From positions 941 through 17,445 of the forward strand of contig DHXK01000198.1 in NCBI GenBank assembly GCA_002413665.1: 16,505 nt of DNA. The letters are read 5' to 3'. Shown here in pieces: positions 8,001 to 15,805 of the stretch (the first letter of the stretch is position 1; every line of letters starts with the position of its first letter). This DNA is from Legionellales bacterium UBA5158. Lineage in GTDB: Bacteria > Pseudomonadota > Gammaproteobacteria > DSM-16500. Both the position numbers and the translations under genes were made by a program. The notes beneath the pieces are model-generated. The model saw only the letters and a list, made by a program, of their open reading frames with translations. It was not told where the DNA came from and ran no database searches.

Positions 8001-9091
8001 CGGGTGCGACTCAATTTTTAGGCGCACACATTTTAAATGAATTGCTAAATCAAACCACAATAAAGATTTACTGTATTGTTAATATTGGTAAATCAAAAAG
8101 TGCAGCCATTCATTTTAGTAAAAGCATTGAAAGCTATAAATTATCAAAAGAAGTCGCTATATCGAATCGAAGAATAACTATTCTTGAAGGAGACCCTAGT
8201 AAACATATGTTAGGTTTATCTAGCGATCAATATAAATCTCTCACTAACAAAATTGATGTGATCTATCACTGTGATGCTGATCATAACTTAATGGCACCCT
8301 ATTCCTCACTCCGTGCTAGAAATGTATTAAGCACTAAAGAGATAATTAAATTTGCTACTAAAAAAGTAAATAAGCGCATTGTTTACATCTCGTCATTACT
8401 AGGCGTTAATAAATCATTAACAGGTGAAAAACTTCGTGAAGAGTTTCAAACAGATACTGATTGCTCGTCATTAGCAGGAGGATTCCCACAAACCTGCTGG
8501 GTGTCCGAACATCTATTAACACAAAGCAATGATAGAGGTTTGGCTGTTACTATTTATCGATGCAAGAATATTGGAGGACAATCTAATTCAGGATTAACTG
8601 ACACTAATAATTCACTTTTACTATTCATAAAAGGATGTGTTGAATTAGGCTACGCTCCGAATTTGAATGAAAAAATAAACTTTCTTCCTGTAGATTTTGT
8701 TAGTAAATCAATTGTTGGAATTACTTTGTTCCAACCAGAGAAAAATATAGTTTACCATCTAGAAAATACTTATGGAATTATGTGGTCAGACTTAATTAAG
8801 TGGTTAAGTAAAAATTATTATCCTATCCAATTCTGTTCCTCGCAAGAATGGGAAATGAAAATAATTGATGCGGGAGAAAGCAATGCTTTCTTTCCTTTGC
8901 TTCCTTTATATCTTAGCAAAGAAGAAGATGCTGATAATCAACAACCCAGCCTAACGCATACTGTACGTGCACTAGAAAAGCTTGAAGTGGATTTTCCTAA
9001 GATTGATGAAAAGCTACTTAACACCTATATAAATTATTTAGTTAAAATAAAATTTTTACCGGTAAGATCAAAACAAAGATCCACATCCTAA
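5018..9091 (+). CDS. Stand-alone NRPS module: half C - A with inserted PilZ - PCP - degenerate reductase
   Basis: A 1357-aa protein. Residues about 5-260 resemble only the C-terminal half of a condensation domain; the HHxxxDG half is absent. The adenylation domain (about 272-865) has A2 (I343-Y-I-P-I-N-P349), A3 (Y415-T-S-G-V-T-G-R-P-K-G425, with Val for the usual Ser/Thr), D461, A5 (N547-S-Y-G-V-T-E553), A6 from G606, A7 (T646-G-D), A9 (L838-P-S-H-M-T-P) and A10 Lys K860. Between A8 and A9, residues about 716-815 look like a PilZ c-di-GMP-binding domain: D742-I-S-K-F-G747 and the G-I-Q-F-D end at 791-795. R719 could be the second Arg of RxxxR, but the first is Leu715. The carrier domain has G-G-N-S916 for phosphopantetheine. 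The terminal thioester-reductase-like domain (about 985-1330) has G-A-T-Q999-F-L-G, and F1156/C1160 where SDRs have Tyr/Lys, so NAD(P)H reduction is doubtful. It probably activates an amino acid and tethers it; the product is unknown. Confidence 0.9.
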   Translation: MGNITEDKSSPSYWEDLFNKATPAEKICLEGLDIPCDKKNLNTNEYKTKKINISVMLPKLQSITKNHKIPIDTIMHAAWSILLHRYTDCAEVIYGMGDCVDVELNNLVIRKNPLPIKTTTTHNPTSLQFLISLNETLKRHVENKNSYHNEIFNSSQSCMRYLVIQVSRKDKSSTDENIVVINPQQYPLILCINIKKSSEIEFFYNTKLYSDSSIENIAIHFMTILSALSKQLLDNITQLLILSEEEYNNLLSRWNKNVNSVEHNKKQCVHDLFSYQASLHANNLAITQEDYSLTYQELDKLTNQLGRLLQQNDITPGDKIAVLMERNCQSIVAMLAIFKIGAIYIPINPKYPKERINFILHDCHEKMILTDEINKVPESLRYKIFHFNNPVYLNSIDDKVLSSIVSSEEIAYIAYTSGVTGRPKGVQINHLSLINLISWYQTNYDITANDKSVQFSSLSYDNYFSETLPFLATGASVHVINDSEKFIPKLLIAWLQREKITFCELPTAYAKILLKKIWSSKEMRIIKLHGDKLTKMIAGQYSFDIWNSYGVTEATIESTCIKIYEANSNISIKTISNTSSIGKPISNVEVYVVDEYLQPVPICVPGELLIGGAGLSIGYLNDEELTSEKFILNPFKKDSSEKLFKTGDLVRWRNDGNLDFLGKLTDRIKIEGVRIELNEIEKELSEYSDVSEAVVISKELHNGSKSLIAYLVPNLDKIRIPYQEECLLSLGEGKFFDLMTDDISKFGVAISGLTETITTPKNIRLFLALPGISQKKWLPGQIVWQQGLRAGIQFDLNTEQKSILDKSIKYYLSTHNLMNVLQSVMVKRNLHSAIRKKLPSHMTPTFLTVLPKFSLTFNGKIDWKSLPPQHDYKLLLDKNITAPTQLEKKLCSMWCDILHIDKASVNDNFFSIGGNSLLAARFLVNVLNEFSISIPVKIFLNLPFISNLAEYISSNGTMFHHHTLIQDQISHDMSLAEDLSPTKNAHDRIQGILLTGATQFLGAHILNELLNQTTIKIYCIVNIGKSKSAAIHFSKSIESYKLSKEVAISNRRITILEGDPSKHMLGLSSDQYKSLTNKIDVIYHCDADHNLMAPYSSLRARNVLSTKEIIKFATKKVNKRIVYISSLLGVNKSLTGEKLREEFQTDTDCSSLAGGFPQTCWVSEHLLTQSNDRGLAVTIYRCKNIGGQSNSGLTDTNNSLLLFIKGCVELGYAPNLNEKINFLPVDFVSKSIVGITLFQPEKNIVYHLENTYGIMWSDLIKWLSKNYYPIQFCSSQEWEMKIIDAGESNAFFPLLPLYLSKEEDADNQQPSLTHTVRALEKLEVDFPKIDEKLLNTYINYLVKIKFLPVRSKQRSTS
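7163..7462 (+). other. Region encoding a PilZ-like domain inside the adenylation domain
   Basis: Residues about 716-815 of the NRPS. The segment interrupts the adenylation C-terminal subdomain after the A8 strand/helix (S-E-A-V-V...I-A-Y-L-V-P) and before A9. Features of PilZ seen here are R719-I-P followed by a beta strand, the (D/N)xSxxG motif as D742-I-S-K-F-G747, alternating hydrophobic strands, and the closing G-Q-I-V-W...R-A-G-I-Q-F-D pattern. The RxxxR first Arg is not conserved (L715), so c-di-GMP binding cannot be assumed. The frame and codon use run straight through, so this is not a sequencing artefact or a separate gene. Confidence 0.75.
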
Positions 9092-9104
9092 GGACGTGTT
9101 TTTT
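9082..9104 (+). terminator. Rho-independent-like terminator overlapping the NRPS stop codon
   Basis: CACATCC (9082-9088) pairs with GGACGTG (9092-9098), with one A-C mismatch. The TAA stop codon (9089-9091) forms the loop, and six T residues (9099-9104) follow. It is short and imperfect, but well placed between converging genes. Confidence 0.55.
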
Positions 9105-9153
9105 GATTTTAAGTTACATTAATTGGTTACTATTCAGCAAAACTTATTGTAGG

Positions 9154-9186
9154 TCGTCATTGCCGTGTTATCGCTCGCAATGACGA
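9154..9186. repeat. Short copy of the CGTCATTGC palindromic repeat
   Basis: TCGTCATTGC (9154-9163) and GCAATGACGA (9177-9186) form a perfect 10-bp inverted repeat with a 13-nt spacer. Read on the - strand, its first 15 bases (9186 to 9172) are identical to 2218-2232 of the large repeat, so it belongs to the same family. It lies in the intergenic space between the converging NRPS and ligA genes. Confidence 0.7.
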
Positions 9187-9217
9187 ATTACAATTACTTA
9201 AAATGATGCATCAGCAA

Positions 9218-9237
9218 GGGATTCTGCAGTGAGTCCC
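9218..9237. repeat. Small hairpin between the NRPS and ligA
   Basis: GGGATTC (9218-9224) and GAGTCCC (9231-9237) pair over 7 bp with one wobble/mismatch, around a 6-nt loop. No T-run follows on either strand, so it is not a classical terminator. It may be part of a longer intergenic repeat with the hairpin at 9154-9186, or may help end ligA transcription. Confidence 0.4.
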
Positions 9238-9294
9238 TGGTCTTTCATTGAAAATAATTGCTTTCATAATCATCCCCAAATAATTTCAGTGTTG

Positions 9295-11325
9295 TTAGTT
9301 AACATCTACTTTAAGTTTTTTCAAAAAGTCCATAAACTGTTTTTCATCCATGATATTTACACCTAAGTCTTGAGCTTTTTTTAATTTTGATCCTGCTTCC
9401 ACACCTGCCACTACGTAGCTGGTTTTAGCAGAAACACTGCCCGCCACTTTTGCACCTAAATTTTCTAATTGTTCTTTAGCTTCCTCGCGCGATAATTCTG
9501 ACAAACTACCCGTTAACACAAAAGTTGTATTCACTAACGGTAAATCTGTTTGTGACTTTATTATTGTTGGCCAATGTAAACCCGCTTTTATAAGTTTTTC
9601 GATGACTTTTAAGTTATGGTCTTCTGAAAAAAATATCGCAATATGGTTAGCGACAATAGGTCCTACATCACGTATTGTTTTCAATGTCTCAGGTGTGGCA
9701 GAAAATAACGATTCTAACTTTCCGAAATGCTGTGCGAGACTTTTAGCAGTAGCCTCGCCTACTTCTCTAATACCTAATGCATAAAGGAAACGGGCTAAAG
9801 TCGTTTTTTTACTTTTTTCTAAGGCGTCCAATAAATTTTGCGCTGACTTGCTGGCCATACGCTCCAAGCTTGATAATTGATCTAGTGTTAAAGCAAATAA
9901 ATCAGCAGGGTTTTGGATTAAATGAGTATCAACTAATTGTTCTACTAATTTATCACCCAGACCTTCTATGTCTAGTGCTTTGCGGGAAGCGAAATGTTTG
10001 ATAGCTTCTTTTCGTTGTGCAGGACAAAATAAACCTCCTGAACATCTAGCGATGGCTTCTCCTTCTGCTTGCTCAATTTGAGAATGACAAACCGGACAAT
10101 CATTAGGTAGTGTAATTTTTTTCACATGGGCGGGACGATGTTGTTTGATGACTTCTACCACTTCTGGAATAACATCGCCAGCTCGTTGAATAATGACAGT
10201 ATCGCCAATATGAATGTCTTTACGTCGTACTTCATCCATATTATGCAGCGTTGCATTGCTCACAATGACGCCGCTAACTGAGACTGGCTTAAGTCTTGCT
10301 ACGGGCGTGAGAGCTCCCGTACGTCCAACTTGAAATTCTACGTCTTCTAAAATAGTTGTCACTTGTTCTGCAGGAAACTTGTGAGCTAAAGCCCACCGAG
10401 GAGCTCGAGAAATAAATCCTAAACGTTTTTGATCTTTTAGTAAATTAACCTTATAAACAACACCATCAATTTCATAAGCTAATTGTGGACGTTTTTTTGC
10501 TATACGATCATAAAATTTCAAGCATTTTTCCACGCCTGTTACTACTTCAATTTCTGGATTTACGATAAATCCCCAAGTCATTAAATTAGATAAAACTTCA
10601 CTGTGCGTAGAAGGAATATCTTTTCCCTCAAAAATACCTACTCCATAACAAAACAAAGCTAAGGGTCGTTTAGCCGTAATGCGTGGATCCAATTGTCGTA
10701 AACTGCCTGCGGCAGCATTGCGTGGATTTGCAAATACTTTTTCTCCATGCACTTCAGCTTTTTTATTTAATGCTGAAAATCCCGCTTTAGGCATGTAAAC
10801 TTCCCCTCGTACTTCTAATGATGAGGGGTAATCGTGACCTCTTAATCGCAATGGAATCGTTGCAATGGTACGCAAATTTTCTGTGACATCCTCACCGGTT
10901 TCACCATCTCCACGCGTTGCTCCTTGAACAAAAATACCGTTCTCATAACGCAAACTAACAGCTAAACCATCGAGCTTAGGCTCACATATATATTCTAACT
11001 CAGCGCTTAAATGTAAACGTTCACGCGCACGACGATCAAATGCAGATACTTCTGCTTCAGTAAAAGCATTGTCCAGTGACAACATAGGAATTTTATGCGT
11101 AACTTGAGTAAACTCTGCGAGAGGTTTTGCACCCACTCTTTGAGTAGGCGAATCTATGGTGATTAAATTTGGATGAGACTTTTCAATTTCTTGTGCTTCG
11201 CGGAATAGAGCATCATATTGAGCATCAGAAATACTAGGATCTGCTAATACAAAATAACGATAATTATGTTCGTCAATCTCACGCCGTAATTGATCTAACC
11301 GTTTACGTATAGTGTTTTCGCTCAT
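9295..11325 (-). CDS. ligA: NAD-dependent DNA ligase
   Basis: A 676-aa protein that seals nicks in DNA during replication and repair, using NAD+. The nucleotidyl acceptor is K117 in the C-E-P-K-L-D-G motif. The N-terminal Ia region (H-x-x-x-Y-R-Y-x-V) is present, followed by the OB fold. A four-Cys zinc finger is complete (C410, C413, C428, C434). Helix-hairpin-helix repeats follow, and a BRCT domain occupies about residues 595-676. The length is normal for bacterial LigA. The ATG at 11325 overlaps the zipA stop by 4 nt (ATGA), implying translational coupling. It is the last gene of the smc-zipA-ligA operon and converges with the NRPS gene. No key residue is missing. Confidence 0.98.
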   Translation of the reverse strand: MSENTIRKRLDQLRREIDEHNYRYFVLADPSISDAQYDALFREAQEIEKSHPNLITIDSPTQRVGAKPLAEFTQVTHKIPMLSLDNAFTEAEVSAFDRRARERLHLSAELEYICEPKLDGLAVSLRYENGIFVQGATRGDGETGEDVTENLRTIATIPLRLRGHDYPSSLEVRGEVYMPKAGFSALNKKAEVHGEKVFANPRNAAAGSLRQLDPRITAKRPLALFCYGVGIFEGKDIPSTHSEVLSNLMTWGFIVNPEIEVVTGVEKCLKFYDRIAKKRPQLAYEIDGVVYKVNLLKDQKRLGFISRAPRWALAHKFPAEQVTTILEDVEFQVGRTGALTPVARLKPVSVSGVIVSNATLHNMDEVRRKDIHIGDTVIIQRAGDVIPEVVEVIKQHRPAHVKKITLPNDCPVCHSQIEQAEGEAIARCSGGLFCPAQRKEAIKHFASRKALDIEGLGDKLVEQLVDTHLIQNPADLFALTLDQLSSLERMASKSAQNLLDALEKSKKTTLARFLYALGIREVGEATAKSLAQHFGKLESLFSATPETLKTIRDVGPIVANHIAIFFSEDHNLKVIEKLIKAGLHWPTIIKSQTDLPLVNTTFVLTGSLSELSREEAKEQLENLGAKVAGSVSAKTSYVVAGVEAGSKLKKAQDLGVNIMDEKQFMDFLKKLKVDVN

Positions 11326-12107
11326 CGTTCAGTTTGGACCTGATATTGAGAAACTTTTTGTCTAAATTTTTGTAAAGTATCAGTTGTTAGCGGCATGCGT
11401 GCTGCTGCATACAACTCTCCACCTAATTCTTCTGCTAGTTGTTCTGCCGTTTTGTGCATAAAATTAAATGCTAACATTGGATCTGATACTAGGCTTAATC
11501 GTGTAAATAATATTAAACCTCGGCAAGAAAATTCGCCTATTTTATCTAAGTTAAATTCACCTGGCTCGGTTGCTGAAGCTAAGCTAAATAATTTTTCTCT
11601 ACCTAATGCAGCGGGTGAATAATAATGAAATATATTCATTTCACCAAATTGAAAGCCACACCCTAATAGTGTTTGTAATAAATTATAAGATGAAAAAACT
11701 TGCCCTCTTTTGGAGAGTACATTGATCACTATTAAATCTTCGCCTAAATCAATTTTTTTTGTTTTAGAGATAGGTTGTTGAATTTTTAAATTTTCAGGAA
11801 TAAAAGGTTCTTCCTGATCGTTATCTTCTTCGGAAATATCGAGCTCGTTGTTAACTTGATCAAGGTCATCAATGTAGAGAGGATTTTTTTCGTCAGTAGA
11901 AATAGTTGCTAAGGCTGCATCGTTAATTATCGGAATATGTCTGCTATCTAATCCTAGCACTTCATCTGGATTTAACGTAATTTTTGCATCGTCAGCTGTA
12001 TTATAGTAGCGCTTAATTTGTCGTTTACGATTCCATCCATCAAATAAAATAAGCAAGACAAGAATAGCCGCTGTCACTAATAGTCCTAGACGTAAATATC
12101 CTTCCAT
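11322..12107 (-). CDS. zipA: Cell division protein ZipA
   Basis: A 261-aa inner-membrane division protein that tethers FtsZ to the membrane. It has a single N-terminal membrane anchor (about residues 5-22), immediately followed by basic residues. A variable linker with an acidic stretch (about 80-105) comes next. The C-terminal FtsZ-binding ZipA domain spans about 122-255, with V-I-N-V-L-S-K-R-G at its first strand. The position between smc and ligA is the usual gammaproteobacterial order and supports the call despite the family's weak sequence conservation. The Shine-Dalgarno AGGAG (complement of 12116-12120) overlaps the smc stop codon, with an 8-nt spacer to the ATG. Confidence 0.93.
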   Translation of the reverse strand: MEGYLRLGLLVTAAILVLLILFDGWNRKRQIKRYYNTADDAKITLNPDEVLGLDSRHIPIINDAALATISTDEKNPLYIDDLDQVNNELDISEEDNDQEEPFIPENLKIQQPISKTKKIDLGEDLIVINVLSKRGQVFSSYNLLQTLLGCGFQFGEMNIFHYYSPAALGREKLFSLASATEPGEFNLDKIGEFSCRGLILFTRLSLVSDPMLAFNFMHKTAEQLAEELGGELYAAARMPLTTDTLQKFRQKVSQYQVQTER

Positions 12108-12118
12108 GAATCTGTCTC

Positions 12119-15100
12119 CTATGCTCCTGCTAAGTTAATTGCCTCTTCTAAATTCACGCTTACTAATCGTGATACACCGGGCTCGTGCATTGTAACACCA
12201 ATTAAGTGTTTGCCCATTTCAATGGCTAATTTATTATGACTAATAAAAATAAATTGGGTTTTTTCAGACATGCTTTGCACAAGCTGACAAAAGCGGCCTA
12301 TGTTTGCATCATCTAACGGTGCATCTACTTCATCCAATAAACAAAATGGTGCAGGATTTAAATGGAAAATTGAAAAGACTAATGAAATAGCAGTTAATGC
12401 TTTTTCACCACCCGATAATAAATGAATAGTGCTGTTACGCTTGCCGGGCGGACATGCCATCACTGTTATGCCAGCATCTAGTAAATTCTCACCAGTCAAT
12501 TCTAAATAAGCTCGACCACCACCAAAAATAGCTGGGAATAATTCTTGAAATCTCTCGTTTACTTTATCAAAAGTATCTTTGAATTTAGCGCGAGTTTCTT
12601 TATCTATTTTTGCGATGGCATTTTCTAACGTGTTTAATCCATCTTGCAGATCATCATATTGTCTGTCTAAATATTCTTTTCTCTCAGCGCAGGTGGCGTA
12701 TTCTTCAATTGCTACTAAATTGATGGGGCCTAAACGTGTTATACGTAAGTTGAGATGTTCTAGTTGTGATTGCCATTGTTCAGCTTCCGCTTCAGGTGGA
12801 AGAGTTTGTAAAATTTCTTCTAGGATTGCATTTAATTCTTTTAATTGTTCTAGTAAGTTTTCAGATTTAACTTTGAAACTTTGACACTCTACACGTAAAG
12901 TTTCTAAGACATCACGGACTTTACTCATTTCTCTTTCTAGTGCTTGCCGTTTAGCTTCATAGCTACGTAAAGCTTGTTCTATGGATTCCATTTTCTCACG
13001 AGCTTGATTGAGTTGTGTGTCCATTTCCAAGCGTACGTCTAAGGAGACGCTCAAAGATTTTTCCAGTTCAACAATGGATGCCGCAGAATCTAATTCATTT
13101 TGCAGTGCTGTTTTACGTTTTGCTAAAGCACTTAGCTGAACTTGCATACGGACGACTGTTTGTTTTAATGAAGATTGTTCGCCCAAGCTCGTTTGCAAAC
13201 GAATTTGCAATTGACCTGCAAAGTCTTTTGTTTGATTTACTTTATCTCGAGCAGCTTGTAATTTTACACGAGTTTGATCACGTTGCTGAACCAAGGATTC
13301 ACGCTTGTCGGCCTGCTCTTCTAAGCTGCTCATGGCGCTCTGCCATGTCAAACGTGCAGCAGACAACTCTGACTGTGCCTCTTGCCCTTGCTTAATATGC
13401 TCTTCTTGCTCTTTAACAACTTTATCTTCACGCTGTTTTAAATCAGTTAAGCGTTCACGTTGTATTTTTTCTCGCGCTTGCACTTCTGCTACTTGAGCAT
13501 GACATTGGTTTGAAATTTTTTGTAATTGTTCGCGTTGTTGTTCTTGGCTATGTAACTGATCTTGAATATCCGCAATTTGAATTTCTAATATCTCTTGATG
13601 GGATGCAAGATCTGTAATTTGTTTTTCTAATTGTTTAAGTTCTTGTTCACGTTGAAAAATACCGGCAGCAGGATTTTCTTCTCGTGTTAAACGTAACCAT
13701 GAGGAGCTTAACCAAATTCCATCAGGTGTGATAACAGATTCATTAGCACCTAACTTTTCACATAACATTAAACTTTCAGATAGATTATCCGCAACATAGA
13801 TACCGGCTAATAATGAATCTAAAGGCCATTTGGATTTTATTTTACTAAGTAGTGTTTGCGCATCTGGATTTGAACCTTGTATTGAGGTTCCCTTAAAGAG
13901 ACTTACATTTCCATCTGTAAATTCACTGATAGCAGGTGCGATAGCAGCGATATCATCCACACAAATAGATTGTAGATGTGTGCCTAATACTTTTTCTACA
14001 GCTGTTTCCCAGCCATTTTCTACTTCTATACTTTGAGCTAAGCGCGGCTTTTTATCAAGATCATGCTGAGCTAACCATTTTATTAAATGATCATCGCGCT
14101 GGCCTAACGCTGTTTGTTGCAAGGCTGTTAACGCAGCTGCTCGGCCACGTAATTGCTGTAATTCACTGCGTACCTGATCTAACTTAGTCGCTGCTTGTTG
14201 ATGTTGTGTTTGATGTAATGAAATGTCTTCACGGATATGCTCAAGCTTGTCGTCGTGACTTTCTGATAAGGCAATCACTTCTTGAGCTTGACCTGCTAGT
14301 ACTGCTAAGTTTTGTTCTAATTCCGTAAAATTAAATTGCGCTTGTTCTTGAGCTAATTTATCTTGTCGTTGTTTTAGTGTTGTTATTTTCTGCTCTAGAT
14401 GTTGAATACGCGTTTGCTCAACTTGGGCTGTCTGCGTAGTCTTAGAAGTAAATTGATTAAAGTCATCCCAATGAGCTTGCCAGGAGTGTGTAGCCTCTTC
14501 AGCAGCTTGTAAGTCTTGGGAGGCGGCAATAGTTGCGTCTGCTGCAGCTGATGATTCAGGTGTTAGCTCCATTATTTCAGATGCTAATTCACTTAGCTGA
14601 TCTTCAATTTCATCTATCTGTGCTGTTGCTTCATTCCAATCTTTGTCGACTTGGTTTAAATCATTTTGCCATTGAGACTGGCGTTCTTGATGATGACGGA
14701 TATCTTGTTCCATACGAGTGATTTCATTGCCCGTCACATAATATCGACGCTGCACCTCATGAAAAGACTCTGTTGCGCCATGCTGTTCTTCGCGCTTTGT
14801 TTCTAATGCAAGATCGAGCGCACCTAAATCTGCATGACGAGCTTCTAAGCTAGTTTCTTGCTGTTGAATCTGTAAAGTATATTGTATTAAACGTGCATCT
14901 AGTTGACGCCATTGGATGGCATACCACTGACCGCGCATGATGCGCTCTTCGTCTTTCATTGCTTTGAAGCGTTCGGCAGCACTTGCTTGACGTTTAAGAG
15001 TGCCTAATTGTTTTTCTAATTCAGCGCGTAAATCATTAAGGCGGAGAAGATTTTCTTTGGTGTGTTGTATACGGTTTTCGGTTTCTCGACGACGTTCTTT

Positions 15101-15619
15101 ATATTTTGAGATACCTGCAGCTTCTTCTAAGAAAACACGCAATTCTTCAGGCTTAGCTTCAATCAACCGCGAAATCATGTTTTGACCGATAATCGAATAA
15201 CTACGAGGACCTAAACCCGTACCTAGAAAAATATCAATGACATCTCGACGTCGACATCGTGTTCCATTTAAAAAATAAGCCGAATCTGAGTTTCTAGTGA
15301 TGACACGTCGTATGGAAATTTCTGAGTAATTACTGTATTCACCGCCTAAACTGCCGTCGTGATTATCAAAGACTAATTCAACTGAAGCTTGTCCTATGGG
15401 TTTTCGATTACCTGAGCCATTAAAAATAACGTCCGTTAATAATTCGCCTCGCAATTGTTTGGCGGAGCTTTCACCCATCACCCAACAGATAGCATCAATA
15501 ATATTGGACTTACCGCAACCATTCGGGCCGACTACGGCCACCAGATTGCTGGGAAGCAAAACGGTAGTAGGATCCACAAATGATTTGAACCCAGCGAGCT
15601 TGATTTTATTTAACTGCAT
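12119..15619 (-). CDS. smc: Chromosome segregation protein SMC
   Basis: A 1166-aa SMC ATPase that compacts and helps segregate the chromosome, normally with ScpA and ScpB. The head N-half has Walker A G-P-N-G-C-G-K-S at residues 31-38. Two long Gln/Glu/Lys-rich coiled-coil arms flank a hinge domain at roughly 500-650. The head C-half has the ABC signature L-S1069-G-G-E-K and Walker B ending D1096-E1097. The length is normal and the frame is uninterrupted. The ATG at 15619 has an AAAGGA ribosome-binding site (complement of 15628-15633) 8 nt upstream. It is the first gene of the smc-zipA-ligA operon, 11 nt from zipA. GC content is visibly higher than in the NRPS unit. ScpA/ScpB are not in the window. 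Confidence 0.97.
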   Translation of the reverse strand: MQLNKIKLAGFKSFVDPTTVLLPSNLVAVVGPNGCGKSNIIDAICWVMGESSAKQLRGELLTDVIFNGSGNRKPIGQASVELVFDNHDGSLGGEYSNYSEISIRRVITRNSDSAYFLNGTRCRRRDVIDIFLGTGLGPRSYSIIGQNMISRLIEAKPEELRVFLEEAAGISKYKERRRETENRIQHTKENLLRLNDLRAELEKQLGTLKRQASAAERFKAMKDEERIMRGQWYAIQWRQLDARLIQYTLQIQQQETSLEARHADLGALDLALETKREEQHGATESFHEVQRRYYVTGNEITRMEQDIRHHQERQSQWQNDLNQVDKDWNEATAQIDEIEDQLSELASEIMELTPESSAAADATIAASQDLQAAEEATHSWQAHWDDFNQFTSKTTQTAQVEQTRIQHLEQKITTLKQRQDKLAQEQAQFNFTELEQNLAVLAGQAQEVIALSESHDDKLEHIREDISLHQTQHQQAATKLDQVRSELQQLRGRAAALTALQQTALGQRDDHLIKWLAQHDLDKKPRLAQSIEVENGWETAVEKVLGTHLQSICVDDIAAIAPAISEFTDGNVSLFKGTSIQGSNPDAQTLLSKIKSKWPLDSLLAGIYVADNLSESLMLCEKLGANESVITPDGIWLSSSWLRLTREENPAAGIFQREQELKQLEKQITDLASHQEILEIQIADIQDQLHSQEQQREQLQKISNQCHAQVAEVQAREKIQRERLTDLKQREDKVVKEQEEHIKQGQEAQSELSAARLTWQSAMSSLEEQADKRESLVQQRDQTRVKLQAARDKVNQTKDFAGQLQIRLQTSLGEQSSLKQTVVRMQVQLSALAKRKTALQNELDSAASIVELEKSLSVSLDVRLEMDTQLNQAREKMESIEQALRSYEAKRQALEREMSKVRDVLETLRVECQSFKVKSENLLEQLKELNAILEEILQTLPPEAEAEQWQSQLEHLNLRITRLGPINLVAIEEYATCAERKEYLDRQYDDLQDGLNTLENAIAKIDKETRAKFKDTFDKVNERFQELFPAIFGGGRAYLELTGENLLDAGITVMACPPGKRNSTIHLLSGGEKALTAISLVFSIFHLNPAPFCLLDEVDAPLDDANIGRFCQLVQSMSEKTQFIFISHNKLAIEMGKHLIGVTMHEPGVSRLVSVNLEEAINLAGA

Positions 15620-15634
15620 AATCGAATTCCTTTA

Positions 15635-15654
15635 CCTGCCTCGATTGAGGCGGG
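15635..15654 (-). promoter_or_regulatory. Hairpin in the smc leader, next to its ribosome-binding site
   Basis: In the smc transcript, CCCGCCTC (complement of 15647-15654) pairs with GAGGCAGG (complement of 15635-15642) around a 4-nt loop: eight pairs, one of them G-U. The stem ends only 1 nt before the AAAGGA Shine-Dalgarno (complement of 15628-15633). The stem itself is clear; a regulatory role is inference. Confidence 0.45.
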
Positions 15655-15746
15655 TTACAAGCTTTAAATAAGGCAACAACTTTGAAATACGTGATTACCA
15701 TTCGCACTTCGAAGGCAAATCAACCCTACATTATTACTTAGATAGA

Positions 15747-15776
15747 TTCAATCGGATAAATCTATTAAGCTATATA
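15747..15776 (+). promoter_or_regulatory. Weak candidate promoter of the right-end sensor gene
   Basis: TATATA (15771-15776, in a longer TATATAAAAT run) could be a -10. TTCAAT (15747-15752) lies 18 nt upstream as a poor -35. The region between the divergent smc and sensor genes must hold promoters for both, but I could not pick a convincing one for smc. Confidence 0.28.
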
Positions 15777-15805
15777 AAATATCTTTTACCGATGAAGACC
15801 ATCTT

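Noticed and set aside
12579..15671. Several plus-strand ORFs of 61-126 aa across smc
   Set aside because: They are antisense shadows of a complete, well-conserved smc gene, with no ribosome-binding sites or domains.
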